From: Akkermansiaceae bacterium
GTDB taxonomy: Bacteria; Verrucomicrobiota; Verrucomicrobiia; Verrucomicrobiales; Akkermansiaceae
Direction of reading: 5' to 3'
Length of the DNA stretch: 13,445 bases
Assembly: GCA_029288115.1 (NCBI GenBank)
Contig: JARFPV010000171.1
Location: 1-13,445, forward strand
Part shown: piece after piece, positions 5,532-12,863 of the stretch
How positions within the stretch are numbered: position 1 is the stretch's first letter
Layout: each line of letters opens with the position of its first letter
Notes under the pieces: model-generated
Databases searched by the model: none
Told to the model about the DNA's origin: nothing
What the model saw: the letters and a program-made list of their open reading frames with translations, nothing else
Position numbers and translations under genes: made by a program

Positions 5532-6359
5532 TCACGGCTTCTCAAACACCATAAAGTGCTGCCATGGAAGAAAATCATCCGTGCGCACGTGCTTCAACCC
5601 GACCGCCTTCATCTCCTTGATCGACTGAGCCTGGGTCATCTTGTGCAACGGCTTGATCGGCACGTCGGGATCTTCAGCTCGGTATTCTAACAAATAGACA
5701 ATACCCCCTGGTTTCAATGCATGAACAATCGACTGCATCATCTCATTCGGGTGCGAAAACTCATGGTAGGCATCCACCATGATGGCGGCATCGATACTCT
5801 CGCCGGGTAATTTGGTATCATCAATTTTACCGAGATGGGATTCCACATTCTTCACCCCGAGTTCCTTGGCCTTCTTGTTGAGAAACTCAACCATCTCAGG
5901 CTGGATGTCCACACCGATGACCTTCCCCTTGGGAACAAGGGGGGCAAGGCGAAACGCGTAGTACCCCGAGCCCGAGCCAATATCCGCAACCACCGCATCC
6001 TTGGCAAGTTGTAGGCCCTGCACCGCACGGGTCGGGTTTTCCTCACGCTCGCGCTCGGCACGCTCAAGCCAGTTGATACCCGTGTGACACATGTATTGGG
6101 AAATCTCCCGCCCCATGTAGATTTTTCCTATGCCATCCCGACTGGCACCACGTTGCTGGTATTTGTATGGCTTCGGTTTGAATGTTGGCTTTGTCTCTAC
6201 CCCCTTCACGGGCTCATTCGCTGGCTCTTCCTCCGTTCCATCCCTCTGCCCATGAGTGTCTGCTGGCTGTTCGGTTTTCTGCGGCCAGCTGATGATCACC
6301 ATCGCCACAACAAAGGCAATCAACGCCAGCAACCAGATCCATTTTCCCTCGATACGCAT
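5532..6359 (-). CDS. Membrane-anchored class I SAM-dependent methyltransferase
   Basis: A 275-residue protein with an N-terminal hydrophobic anchor (about residues 7-25, WIWLLALIAFVVAMVIISW). A charged, proline-rich linker follows (about 28-70), then a class I methyltransferase domain. SAM motif I is VVADIGSGSGYYA (123-135), the acidic residue closing strand 2 is D151 in VIGVDIQPEM, and a VDAYHEFSHP motif (195-204) follows strand 4. The topology suggests the catalytic domain is tethered at the membrane and, by orientation of the anchor, possibly periplasmic, which would be odd for a SAM enzyme. ATG 6359 is preferred, with AGGA 8 bases upstream; a GTG directly before it (6362) is also possible. 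First gene of the operon with the spermidine synthase-like gene and the EamA transporter. The substrate is unknown. Confidence 0.88.
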   Translation of the reverse strand: MRIEGKWIWLLALIAFVVAMVIISWPQKTEQPADTHGQRDGTEEEPANEPVKGVETKPTFKPKPYKYQQRGASRDGIGKIYMGREISQYMCHTGINWLERAEREREENPTRAVQGLQLAKDAVVADIGSGSGYYAFRLAPLVPKGKVIGVDIQPEMVEFLNKKAKELGVKNVESHLGKIDDTKLPGESIDAAIMVDAYHEFSHPNEMMQSIVHALKPGGIVYLLEYRAEDPDVPIKPLHKMTQAQSIKEMKAVGLKHVRTDDFLPWQHFMVFEKP

Positions 6360-6410
6360 CACAGCTATCCTAATTGCATCCCCGGGTGATGTCGACTACT
6401 CTCTTCCCAC

Positions 6411-7076
6411 ATGAGCGAGCCGCTTCACATCATTTACCAGGACGAATGGCTCGTCGCGGTTGACAAGCCGGCTGGTCATCTGGTGCACCCCGCTGACAAC
6501 CCCAAAGAGGATGACTTGGTTACCATGAAAATCCTGAGAGATCAGTTAGGACAACACGTTTACAACATCCACCGCATTGATCGACCCACTACGGGAGTGC
6601 TGCTCTTCGGAACCGATCGCGACGCAGCCCGTGCCCTACACCGGGCACTCGAGCGCCATGAAATAAAAAAAACCTACTGGGCGATTGTCCTAGGTAACCC
6701 TCCCGACGACGCCTGGGAGTGCCGTGAGCCGTTACGCAAAACCGACGACGCCCCAGAACGTGAAGCACACACATCATTCAAGTTGTTAGAAAAATCCGGC
6801 TCGCTTGCACTTCTGGAAGCCACCCCTCACACAGGCCGCACTCACCAGATTCGCAAACACCTGCTCCACGCAGGCATTCCTATCGTCGGCGACTACCGAT
6901 ACGCTGGTATCGATACCTCCAATCGACTTGGAAAGGACCTCGGCACCGGCACACGCATGCTGTTACAATCTCGGCAACTTGAATTCAAGCATCCCAAGAC
7001 CTGCGAGCAAACAACGATTACAGCCCCCATCGACCCGATGTTTACGCTCTGCCTCCCCTCACTGTCTACGTCTTGA
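6411..7076 (+). CDS. truC: RluA-family tRNA pseudouridine synthase, TruC-like
   Basis: A 221-residue RluA-family pseudouridine synthase. The catalytic motif is HRIDRPTTGVLLFG (54-67), with D57 the expected nucleophilic aspartate. The Pro-Thr after the Arg and the opening IIYQDEWLVAVDKPAGHLVH (7-26), together with RDQLGQHVY (43-51), resemble TruC, which converts U65 of tRNA-Asp and related tRNAs, more than the rRNA enzymes RluA, RluC or RluD. The RNA-binding segment TPHTGRTHQIRKHLLHAGIPIVGD (138-161) is intact. There is no S4 domain, as expected for TruC. The start at ATG 6411 lies 51 bases from the divergent methyltransferase gene. The 3' end overlaps the convergent M20 gene by 11 bp. Confident as to family; the exact RNA target is inferred. 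Confidence 0.9.
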   Translation: MSEPLHIIYQDEWLVAVDKPAGHLVHPADNPKEDDLVTMKILRDQLGQHVYNIHRIDRPTTGVLLFGTDRDAARALHRALERHEIKKTYWAIVLGNPPDDAWECREPLRKTDDAPEREAHTSFKLLEKSGSLALLEATPHTGRTHQIRKHLLHAGIPIVGDYRYAGIDTSNRLGKDLGTGTRMLLQSRQLEFKHPKTCEQTTITAPIDPMFTLCLPSLSTS

Positions 7077-8196
7077 GACACTTGCTTAGAATGTAGCTTC
7101 GGCAGATCTCAAAATAGGAGACCATGGAATCGATATCGATCCATTCGTCCCGACCATGCAAGTTGCCCACATATGGTCTGGAGAGTAACACCGGAATTTG
7201 CTGAGCACAGAAAAACCTACCATCACTACCACCTGAGGAACGTACCAATTGCGCCTTTATTCCGGTCACTTCTTCCGTAATTTGAGTAAATCCAGGATCC
7301 GGCGAAAGATGCGTTGGTTCAGCAATTACAATTGCTTCTGCACTCACACCCTGACCCAATAAAGTCTGTATTTCCTCGAGGATCTGCCGACTTGTCATCG
7401 GCGGGACAAAACGAATATCCAGCACTGCAGATGCCGACGCCGGAACTCTGTTAGGGCTATCATTCGGCGTCCCAATCATTGTTTCCGTGCAGGTGGGAAA
7501 CCAATGGGTATCGACATCATCAGGATCAACTTCTCCAGGTGAAAACTGTGAAAAATACTCCCTGATCTTACTAATCGCGTGGGTAACCCGCTCCAGCGCA
7601 TTCTCCGCCAACCACGGACGTGCCGCATGTGCAGACACTCCCTCGGCAATCAATCGCAGATGAATGATTCCCTTTTCCTCGACAATGATATCATTCAGCG
7701 AACCACCGTCCGGGATGATCGCCACTCCACATTCGAGACCCACGTCTTCGACGAGATACTTCACCCCGTGCTCACCACCACGTTCTTCATCCGAGGTGAT
7801 GGCCACACCCACGGATAACTCATTACACTCACGACTCAGATTGCGGATCAGTTCAATCATGATCGCCACCTGACCCTTCATATCACCGGCACCAGGACCG
7901 TAAATTTTTCCATCCCTAATTTCAGATCTATAGCTATCTGGCTCAGGATGATGCACCACATCAATGTGTCCACATAACAGCACATCCGGCTTTTCCACCC
8001 CCGCAGGCATCGCAACCAGTGACTCGTAACCGTGGCTCTCATACATAACTATCTCCAGACCCGCCACTTCCTCAAGATGGTTTCTAACAAGATGAAAACA
8101 ACGCGTCCTCTCTTCGGGTCGATCATCCGTGCTCTCCACCAACACCAGATCGCGCGTCAGCTGGATAAGTCGTTCTCTGAGTATTTCCCTGTCCAT
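7066..8196 (-). CDS. M20-family zinc metallopeptidase/deacylase
   Basis: A 376-residue enzyme of the M20 family (ArgE/DapE/carboxypeptidase type), which hydrolyses amide bonds with two zinc ions. Expected ligands are visible: H77 and D79 in LLCGHIDVV, bridging D105 in PGAGDMKG, catalytic E137 with ligand E138 in TSDEERGG, D163 in IIPDGG, and H347 in GNLHGRDEW near the C-terminus. The lid domain begins around GIIHLRLIAEGVSAHAARPW (176-195), where H190 is the usual substrate-carboxylate-interacting residue. Start: ATG 8196, 8 bases after the stop of the ATP-grasp gene; a GTG at 8226 would overlap that gene and adds an unconserved segment. The partner is an amide-forming ligase, so a deprotection or turnover role for the ligase product is plausible. 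Substrate unknown; a plain ArgE- or DapE-like function is an alternative. Confidence 0.9.
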   Translation of the reverse strand: MDREILRERLIQLTRDLVLVESTDDRPEERTRCFHLVRNHLEEVAGLEIVMYESHGYESLVAMPAGVEKPDVLLCGHIDVVHHPEPDSYRSEIRDGKIYGPGAGDMKGQVAIMIELIRNLSRECNELSVGVAITSDEERGGEHGVKYLVEDVGLECGVAIIPDGGSLNDIIVEEKGIIHLRLIAEGVSAHAARPWLAENALERVTHAISKIREYFSQFSPGEVDPDDVDTHWFPTCTETMIGTPNDSPNRVPASASAVLDIRFVPPMTSRQILEEIQTLLGQGVSAEAIVIAEPTHLSPDPGFTQITEEVTGIKAQLVRSSGGSDGRFFCAQQIPVLLSRPYVGNLHGRDEWIDIDSMVSYFEICRSYILSKCLKT

Positions 8197-8204
8197 AAAA
8201 TAGG

Positions 8205-9602
8205 TTAGTCTCTCGCAGTCTCGCACGGCATATCGAGTTGTGCCAGTTCCAGCAGCATCTTACTACCACCCGTGGTGGGGGCAAGGCAGAGAAACTGCCC
8301 TTTATGCACCAGACCGTCTTCACCAGTATTAAAATTCACGGGAAAAATTCCATAGCTACTCTCACCGGGGATGAACAGGTCATGCGCTGAGTGCAGCAGT
8401 CGCATCAGTTCCTCACCCGGCACGGGTTTGGTGAAGCGCAGATTGCGTAACAACCAAACCCCATCGGGCATAAAATGATGCGCCAGCACGGATGGATACG
8501 TCGCACCCGTCACACGTGCATTCAACTCGCAGACGTAGACCTGAAACGACCCGTCATCGGTTTCCGTCAATAAAAAATCCGCACTGGCCGTCCCGCGATA
8601 CCCCTGGCTGTGAAGCCACTGTCCCGCCACACCCGCCTGATGCAGCATCTCGGCACGCCACTCTGGGTGTTTGCCCAGATACGGTGGAGGCGACTCGTTG
8701 CCCTCGTGAATACTATCATCACTCAGAATTTGCTCCGTGATATCATACATCACCACCTCGTTATCGCTGAGAAACAGCTGCACGCTCGGACTGCGCATGG
8801 AAACAACACCGTGCTCACCAGGCTGCATCCACCCCTGGACGAGACACGGCCCTTCGGTAAAAAAATGATCCGGAACCCGCTCGCTTACGTTGCCCCGGTC
8901 GGACAGATCCGCCACCTTCACCAGCCCTATCCCCGAGGCTCCCATGGGTGCCTTAACCACCCCAGCAGAGAACCCAGCGGACTGCAAACAATCGAGGCAG
9001 TCATCAATGTCCTTTCCATACTCGGCAATCTCTGTCTTTGCCGTCGGTAGACCTGACTTTTCAAGGTGTTCATGCAGCAGCCATTTGTTGTTACCATTTC
9101 GACTACCCTGGGATGTCGAAAATGTCCTCATTCCCGCACAACTTGAAACCCCTTCGATGGTGGCATCGGTCACATACCCATCGATAAAACCTGCACCGTG
9201 GTTACGCAGCGTGTTGAACCCACTGCAGCTCTCAAGGTTTCCCGACAACAGGCACTCTCCCATTTCCAAATAGCTCTTGTGCGTGAGAATCTCAATGTCC
9301 GGCATGGTCAACCCGGCAGTGTCTCTAAAATAGCGCGTCAATGCCAAGTCCGGACGGCTCTCTAACATAAGCAAATTGTCACCACCCCCGGCGTAGATCA
9401 AATCGATAATCGGCAATAATCTGCCGCCATACGAATCCACCTCACCCACTTCGTCTGCAAGCATCTTGGTTTCTTCCTCATTTTCGAAAAAAAGCCCCAA
9501 AAGATTCGCCACAAATACCGCATTCCGGTCCCAGAATGCCGGTAGCTTGTCGATGGATTCCACGACCACAGGGGTGCCGTCTGACGAATAGCAGGATGGC
9601 AT
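8205..9602 (-). CDS. ATP-grasp carboxylate-amine ligase, PGM1-like
   Basis: A 465-residue ATP-grasp enzyme. The nucleotide-binding strand and loop read VVKAPMGASGIGLVKV (215-230, with K217 and the small-residue loop). A GTASADFLL segment (337-345) follows, and the Mg-binding motif is CELNARVTGATYPS (358-371, with E359 and N361). The ENxR-GTTHP-like form of that last motif and the C-terminal extension (about 410-450, GIFPVNFNTG...GQFLCLAPTTGG) resemble the PGM1 family, whose founding member joins a nonproteinogenic amino acid to peptides in pheganomycin synthesis. The enzyme therefore probably activates a carboxylate as acyl-phosphate and couples it to an amine; substrates are unknown. ATG 9602 starts the operon; the M20 peptidase gene follows after 8 bases. 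The N-terminal about 170 residues form a pre-ATP-grasp domain I cannot assign further. Confidence 0.82.
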   Translation of the reverse strand: MPSCYSSDGTPVVVESIDKLPAFWDRNAVFVANLLGLFFENEEETKMLADEVGEVDSYGGRLLPIIDLIYAGGGDNLLMLESRPDLALTRYFRDTAGLTMPDIEILTHKSYLEMGECLLSGNLESCSGFNTLRNHGAGFIDGYVTDATIEGVSSCAGMRTFSTSQGSRNGNNKWLLHEHLEKSGLPTAKTEIAEYGKDIDDCLDCLQSAGFSAGVVKAPMGASGIGLVKVADLSDRGNVSERVPDHFFTEGPCLVQGWMQPGEHGVVSMRSPSVQLFLSDNEVVMYDITEQILSDDSIHEGNESPPPYLGKHPEWRAEMLHQAGVAGQWLHSQGYRGTASADFLLTETDDGSFQVYVCELNARVTGATYPSVLAHHFMPDGVWLLRNLRFTKPVPGEELMRLLHSAHDLFIPGESSYGIFPVNFNTGEDGLVHKGQFLCLAPTTGGSKMLLELAQLDMPCETARD

Positions 9603-9665
9603 GGTGACAATCTATCATAACCGTCGGTTGCACTCCATGCGATTCTCGCACAGAATAGATCACGC

Positions 9666-10154
9666 ATGGCATCACCTCTCCTATCCCCCCACCGACTGCT
9701 CGGTCTCTATCGCGCGGGGAAGATCACCCGTGCCCAGTGGCTCGCGGGGATGCGGCTGCATTTTTTGTTAGCACTGAAGGAGATTCAGGAGGATAGCGAT
9801 GCACCCAAGCGTGCCAGACTGGAAACCTGGAGGTGCAAGAACGCGGCACGACGATTGTTGCGGGAGCACACTCAGGCGGAGCTACGCGAGGTATTTTCAG
9901 CGTTAGCGGAGCTGGATGATTTCCCGCCATCAGCCTATCTGTGGAATGCCGATCAGATGGACGTGCCACTGCACTGCCTGCTGCGTGAAAAGCGTGAGCC
10001 GGTATTGCGATTTTCCAACGTGCAGATCCACCGTCTCACCGCCGAACTTACGATCGAATACGGTGGGCTGAAAAAGAAAGACCGGACACGTGAAAACATC
10101 ACCCTACGGCGTGACTGGCGCGGCACAATGGTAGTGGAGTCGCGGCAGACATAG
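9666..10154 (+). CDS. Hypothetical basic protein
   Basis: I do not recognise this 162-residue protein. It is rich in Arg, Lys and Leu, with a helical N-terminal half: LLGLYRAGKITRAQWLAGMRLHFLL at about 11-35, then an amphipathic RLETWRCKNAARRLLREHTQAELREVFSALAEL stretch at about 51-83. A shorter strand-rich C-terminal part follows (VLRFSNVQIHRLTAELTIEY, about 113-132). No signal peptide, membrane segment or metal motif is visible. The coding frame is supported by length, by its spacing as the only substantial frame between two confident genes, and by codon use like that of its neighbours. ATG 9666 lies 63 bases from the divergent ATP-grasp start, so they may share a control region. There is no evidence for a joint function. 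Confidence 0.65.
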   Translation: MASPLLSPHRLLGLYRAGKITRAQWLAGMRLHFLLALKEIQEDSDAPKRARLETWRCKNAARRLLREHTQAELREVFSALAELDDFPPSAYLWNADQMDVPLHCLLREKREPVLRFSNVQIHRLTAELTIEYGGLKKKDRTRENITLRRDWRGTMVVESRQT

Positions 10155-10273
10155 AAAAACATGTGCACCCGGCAATTATTGTTGGGAAATTTGATACTTT
10201 ACGAGGTTCAGGTAATTGGGGCAGTCTTATGGATCGTTATTAACTCCAGACAACCACACACCCCATTTTACAA

Positions 10274-11563
10274 ATGAACCGCATCCTCCCACTTATTCTT
10301 ATACTTGGCTCCGCATGCACCTGCTTTGCAGGAGAATCTGAAGCTGCCACCATCAATTCCGGCGACACGGCATGGATATTGACCGCCACAGCGCTCGTTC
10401 TATTTATGACCATGCCTGGACTGGCCTTGTTCTACGGAGGCCTTGTGCGCTCCAAGAACGTGCTTTCGGTAATGGCACAGTGCGCGGGAATCGCGTTTCT
10501 TGCGTCCGTTCTCTGGGCTGTCTGCCTCTACAGCCTTGCATTCAAGGGTGGCGACGGCGGCTGGATTGGTAATCTGGATGCCGCGTTTTTAAAGGGAGTC
10601 GGCACGGAAACCAGCGGTGGCGGTGACATCCCAGAAACTCTCTGGGTGATGTTCCAAATGACTTTCGCGATCATCACTCCTGCACTCTACGTTGGTGCCG
10701 TCGTTGAGCGTATGAAGTTCAGCGCCGTCTTGCTGTTCTCCGCTCTCTGGCTCGTTCTAGTTTACACCCCGGTTTGTCACTGGGTCTGGGGTGGTGGATG
10801 GCTCGGAGAAATGGGCATCAGAGACCTCGCAGGAGGTATCGTCGTGCACGCCACTGCCGGAGTATCCGCCCTCGTCATGGCAATCATCCTTGGCAAGCGC
10901 CGAGGCTTTCCTGAGCACCCGAACCCACCCCACAACCCGGGAATGGTCTTCATCGGCGCCGCCAAGCTCTGGGTCGGCTGGTTTGGCTTCAACGCCGGCA
11001 GCCATGTCAGTGCTGGTCAAGGCGCAGGAATGTCGATGCTTGTGACTCACCTCTCAGCAGCCACTGCTGCCGGCGTCTGGGCAATCCTGGAACGCGTCCT
11101 CAACGGCAAATCCAGTTTGGTAGGTATGGTCACAGGCCTGATTGCCGGTCTGGCGACCATTACCCCGGCCTCGGGTGATGTCGGCCCGATGGGTGCCATT
11201 GCCATCGGTGCCATCGCTGCGATTTTATGTTATTTCGCCGTGAACCTGATCCGCAACAAACTGCACATCGACGACTCGCTTGACGTCTTTGCCGTGCACG
11301 GTGTCGGCGGTATTCTTGGAACCATTCTTCTTTGCTTCTTCGGTCAGGAATCGCTCGGCGGTCTCGGACTCGTCAAACCTGTAGGCGAACAGCTCGGCAT
11401 CCAGCTCACTGGACTCGGGGTAACTGTCGTATGGTCAGCCATCGCCACGGTGATCATCATGTTGCTCGTAAAAGCAACGATCGGCATTCGGGTGGATGAA
11501 GAGGAAGAAGACAAAGGCTTGGATCTCACTGATCACGGTGAGGATGCCTACAGCGAAGTCTAA
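10274..11563 (+). CDS. amtB: Ammonium transporter AmtB
   Basis: A 429-residue Amt/Rh-family ammonium channel. It has a cleavable signal peptide (about 1-22, ending around CFAGESEA), the usual first-helix motif LALFYGGLVRSKNVLSVMAQC (50-70), and about eleven membrane segments. Key residues are present: D184 in IRDLAGGIVVHATAG (182-196), the twin pore histidines H192 and H342 (DVFAVHGVGG, 337-346), and WFGFNAGS (236-243). It conducts ammonium into the cell at low supply. In many bacteria amtB sits beside a PII gene (glnK) that plugs the channel; none is visible here. The C-terminal cytosolic tail is short and acidic (DEEEEDKGLDLTDHGEDAYSEV, beginning about 408). ATG 10274 has no good Shine-Dalgarno. 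The stop is 4 bases from the convergent YjdM-like gene. Confidence 0.97.
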   Translation: MNRILPLILILGSACTCFAGESEAATINSGDTAWILTATALVLFMTMPGLALFYGGLVRSKNVLSVMAQCAGIAFLASVLWAVCLYSLAFKGGDGGWIGNLDAAFLKGVGTETSGGGDIPETLWVMFQMTFAIITPALYVGAVVERMKFSAVLLFSALWLVLVYTPVCHWVWGGGWLGEMGIRDLAGGIVVHATAGVSALVMAIILGKRRGFPEHPNPPHNPGMVFIGAAKLWVGWFGFNAGSHVSAGQGAGMSMLVTHLSAATAAGVWAILERVLNGKSSLVGMVTGLIAGLATITPASGDVGPMGAIAIGAIAAILCYFAVNLIRNKLHIDDSLDVFAVHGVGGILGTILLCFFGQESLGGLGLVKPVGEQLGIQLTGLGVTVVWSAIATVIIMLLVKATIGIRVDEEEEDKGLDLTDHGEDAYSEV

Positions 11564-11585
11564 ACGACTACTTCTGCACCTTTTT
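11553..11585 (+). terminator. Possible intrinsic terminator of amtB
   Basis: GCGAAGT (11553-11559) can pair with ACTTCTGC (11570-11577) as a 7-bp stem with one bulged T. It is followed by ACC and five T (11581-11585). It overlaps the amtB stop and the 3' coding end of the opposite gene. Confidence 0.4.
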
Positions 11586-11891
11586 CACAAACTGTGCCTT
11601 CAGCGCGATGGACAGCCCGTCCATCTTGCAATCGATCTCGTGGTCGCCGTCAACCAGACGGATCGGCTTTGATTTCATACCGCTTTTGAGAACTTTGGAC
11701 GTTCCCTTAAGCTTCAAGTCCTTGATCATCTGCACCACATCCCCATTTTCCAGCACATTCCCGTAGGCATCTTTCACCACGCGTGCCTGCTCTTCCTTTT
11801 CCCACTCGTGACCACAGGTCATGCATTCGTATTTCTCAGGGTGATCGAGCACATCATCCATCGTGCATAGCGGGCAAGTAAGACCTGACAT
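11568..11891 (-). CDS. YjdM/PhnA-like zinc-ribbon protein
   Basis: A 107-residue protein of the YjdM (formerly PhnA) family. The N-terminal zinc ribbon has two CxxC knuckles (CPLC 6-9; CMTCGHEW 23-30). The C-terminal domain carries the family core VKDAYGNVLENGDVVQMIKDLKLKGTSKVLKSGMK, then IRLVDGDHEIDCKMDG and a final LKAQFVKKVQK. The family was once linked to phosphonoacetate hydrolysis, but its actual role is uncertain. Start: ATG 11891 gives MSGLTCPLC, matching the usual length and first residues; in-frame ATGs at 11918 and 11921 and a TTG at 11927 would add about 9-12 residues without family support. Shine-Dalgarno evidence does not decide it. The gene converges tail to tail with amtB with a 4-base gap. 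No phosphonate genes are nearby. Confidence 0.9.
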   Translation of the reverse strand: MSGLTCPLCTMDDVLDHPEKYECMTCGHEWEKEEQARVVKDAYGNVLENGDVVQMIKDLKLKGTSKVLKSGMKSKPIRLVDGDHEIDCKMDGLSIALKAQFVKKVQK

Positions 11892-11992
11892 GGCCAGAGC
11901 TGTGCCTGATCCATCCATCATTTTCAAGACCCGATGTCATCATTTCTGATCCATGACGAGATCAACCTGCTGTGCGACAGCTAATCAGGCGG

Positions 11993-12703
11993 CTACCGCC
12001 GGCGGCGCAGCAATAGAGCCATGCCACCGAGGCCGAGCAGGGCTGTGCTCGTGGGCTCAGGAACTTGGGTACCCGTGATCAAGACATCATCAAAATACAC
12101 TCGGTTGGACTGGCCAGTACCGATCTTCGCCCAGCGGATCTTCGCTGTATCTGTGAATGTGATACCTGCATCCGTTGAGTTGATCGTCACACTCTGGCCG
12201 GCGTACCACCGGTCTTCCTCATACTCATAATTTGCAGGAACAAAAACACCCGTCGGGTTAAAGACTTGGATGGATACCTGATCCGAAAAATCACCCAAGG
12301 CGGAATACAGCAGGTTAAACCTGTTGCTGTTGCCTGTGTTGTTAAAATAAACTGCCAGACTGATCTCCAGCGACACCACATTGTCCGTCACGAGTGACAT
12401 GGCGGTAGTCAGAGTCATGTGCTTGTTTGCATCGCCACGAACGAGACCGTGCTGACCGGTTGGGTCGATACCTGCTCCCGGGCTCCCCGTGCTTGCGAGG
12501 TGGCCCGCAACCTCCGCCTTATCTCCACTTGTCGACGTAAGAACATAGTCCGTGTTATTCGCTGTGGTCGAGAGAATCCCTACTGGCTCGCCTTCGAAAT
12601 CCTCGGCATCAAGCCCATAGAAAACGGCTGCATTCGTTTGCCCCGCGACCAGTGCGAGTCCGGCCAGAGCCCCCCATAGTTGATTACGATTACATTGTTT
12701 CAT
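11993..12703 (-). CDS. PEP-CTERM sorting-domain exported protein
   Basis: A 236-residue secreted protein. An N-terminal signal peptide (about 1-25, LWGALAGLALVAGQTNA) is followed by a beta-rich body that ends in a VYFDDVLITGT strand (202-212), as in jelly-roll carbohydrate-binding-like domains. The C-terminus has the PEP-CTERM sorting signal: VPEPT (214-218), a short hydrophobic helix (ALLGLGGMALLL) and RRRR. Such proteins are processed by an exosortase at the inner membrane and placed at the surface or in the extracellular matrix; no exosortase gene is in the window. The body has several Asn and Thr residues and no catalytic motif I recognise, so ligand binding or matrix function is a guess. 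ATG 12703 has no clear Shine-Dalgarno. Confidence 0.93.
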   Translation of the reverse strand: MKQCNRNQLWGALAGLALVAGQTNAAVFYGLDAEDFEGEPVGILSTTANNTDYVLTSTSGDKAEVAGHLASTGSPGAGIDPTGQHGLVRGDANKHMTLTTAMSLVTDNVVSLEISLAVYFNNTGNSNRFNLLYSALGDFSDQVSIQVFNPTGVFVPANYEYEEDRWYAGQSVTINSTDAGITFTDTAKIRWAKIGTGQSNRVYFDDVLITGTQVPEPTSTALLGLGGMALLLRRRR

Positions 12704-12777
12704 GCGCTTTATATTTTTTAAGGTTCATCGTGGCATCATTGCCTTTAACAATAAATTCACTCGAAATAAGCCGTTAA

Positions 12778-12807
12778 CGTATACTCAATTTTCACTAGGG
12801 TGGTCAA
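12778..12807 (-). promoter_or_regulatory. Candidate sigma-70 promoter of the PEP-CTERM gene
   Basis: On the minus strand, TTGACC (12802-12807) and TATACG (12778-12783) are 18 bases apart, giving a leader of about 65-70 nt. A perfect TATAAT also occurs just upstream (12812-12817), but without a good -35 match. Tentative, based on consensus similarity only. Confidence 0.3.
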
Positions 12808-12863
12808 ATAGATTATAAATGGAAATCCCCCAGACTTGTTGAGCCTGCCGATTGACCTTACCT

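Noticed and set aside
8197..8226. GTG start for the M20 gene that would overlap the ATP-grasp gene
   Set aside because: Adds an unconserved ten-residue leader overlapping the upstream gene; ATG 8196 gives the natural MDREIL start.
8610..9050. Plus-strand open frame of 146 codons
   Set aside because: Lies entirely antisense to the conserved ATP-grasp core and has no domain-like sequence.
7066..9602. Reading the ATP-grasp/M20 pair as a LysX/LysK carrier-protein lysine pathway
   Set aside because: No LysW-like carrier with the acidic EDWGE-type tail is present. The zinc-ribbon protein at 11568-11891 is YjdM-like, and the ligase resembles PGM1 rather than LysX.
10155..10273. Sigma-54 promoter upstream of amtB
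   Set aside because: No GG-N10-GC pair with the expected flanking bases could be found; only poor sigma-70-like matches occur.
11996..12006. Palindrome CCGCCGGCGG at the end of the PEP-CTERM gene
   Set aside because: Explained by the consecutive Arg codons of the sorting signal.
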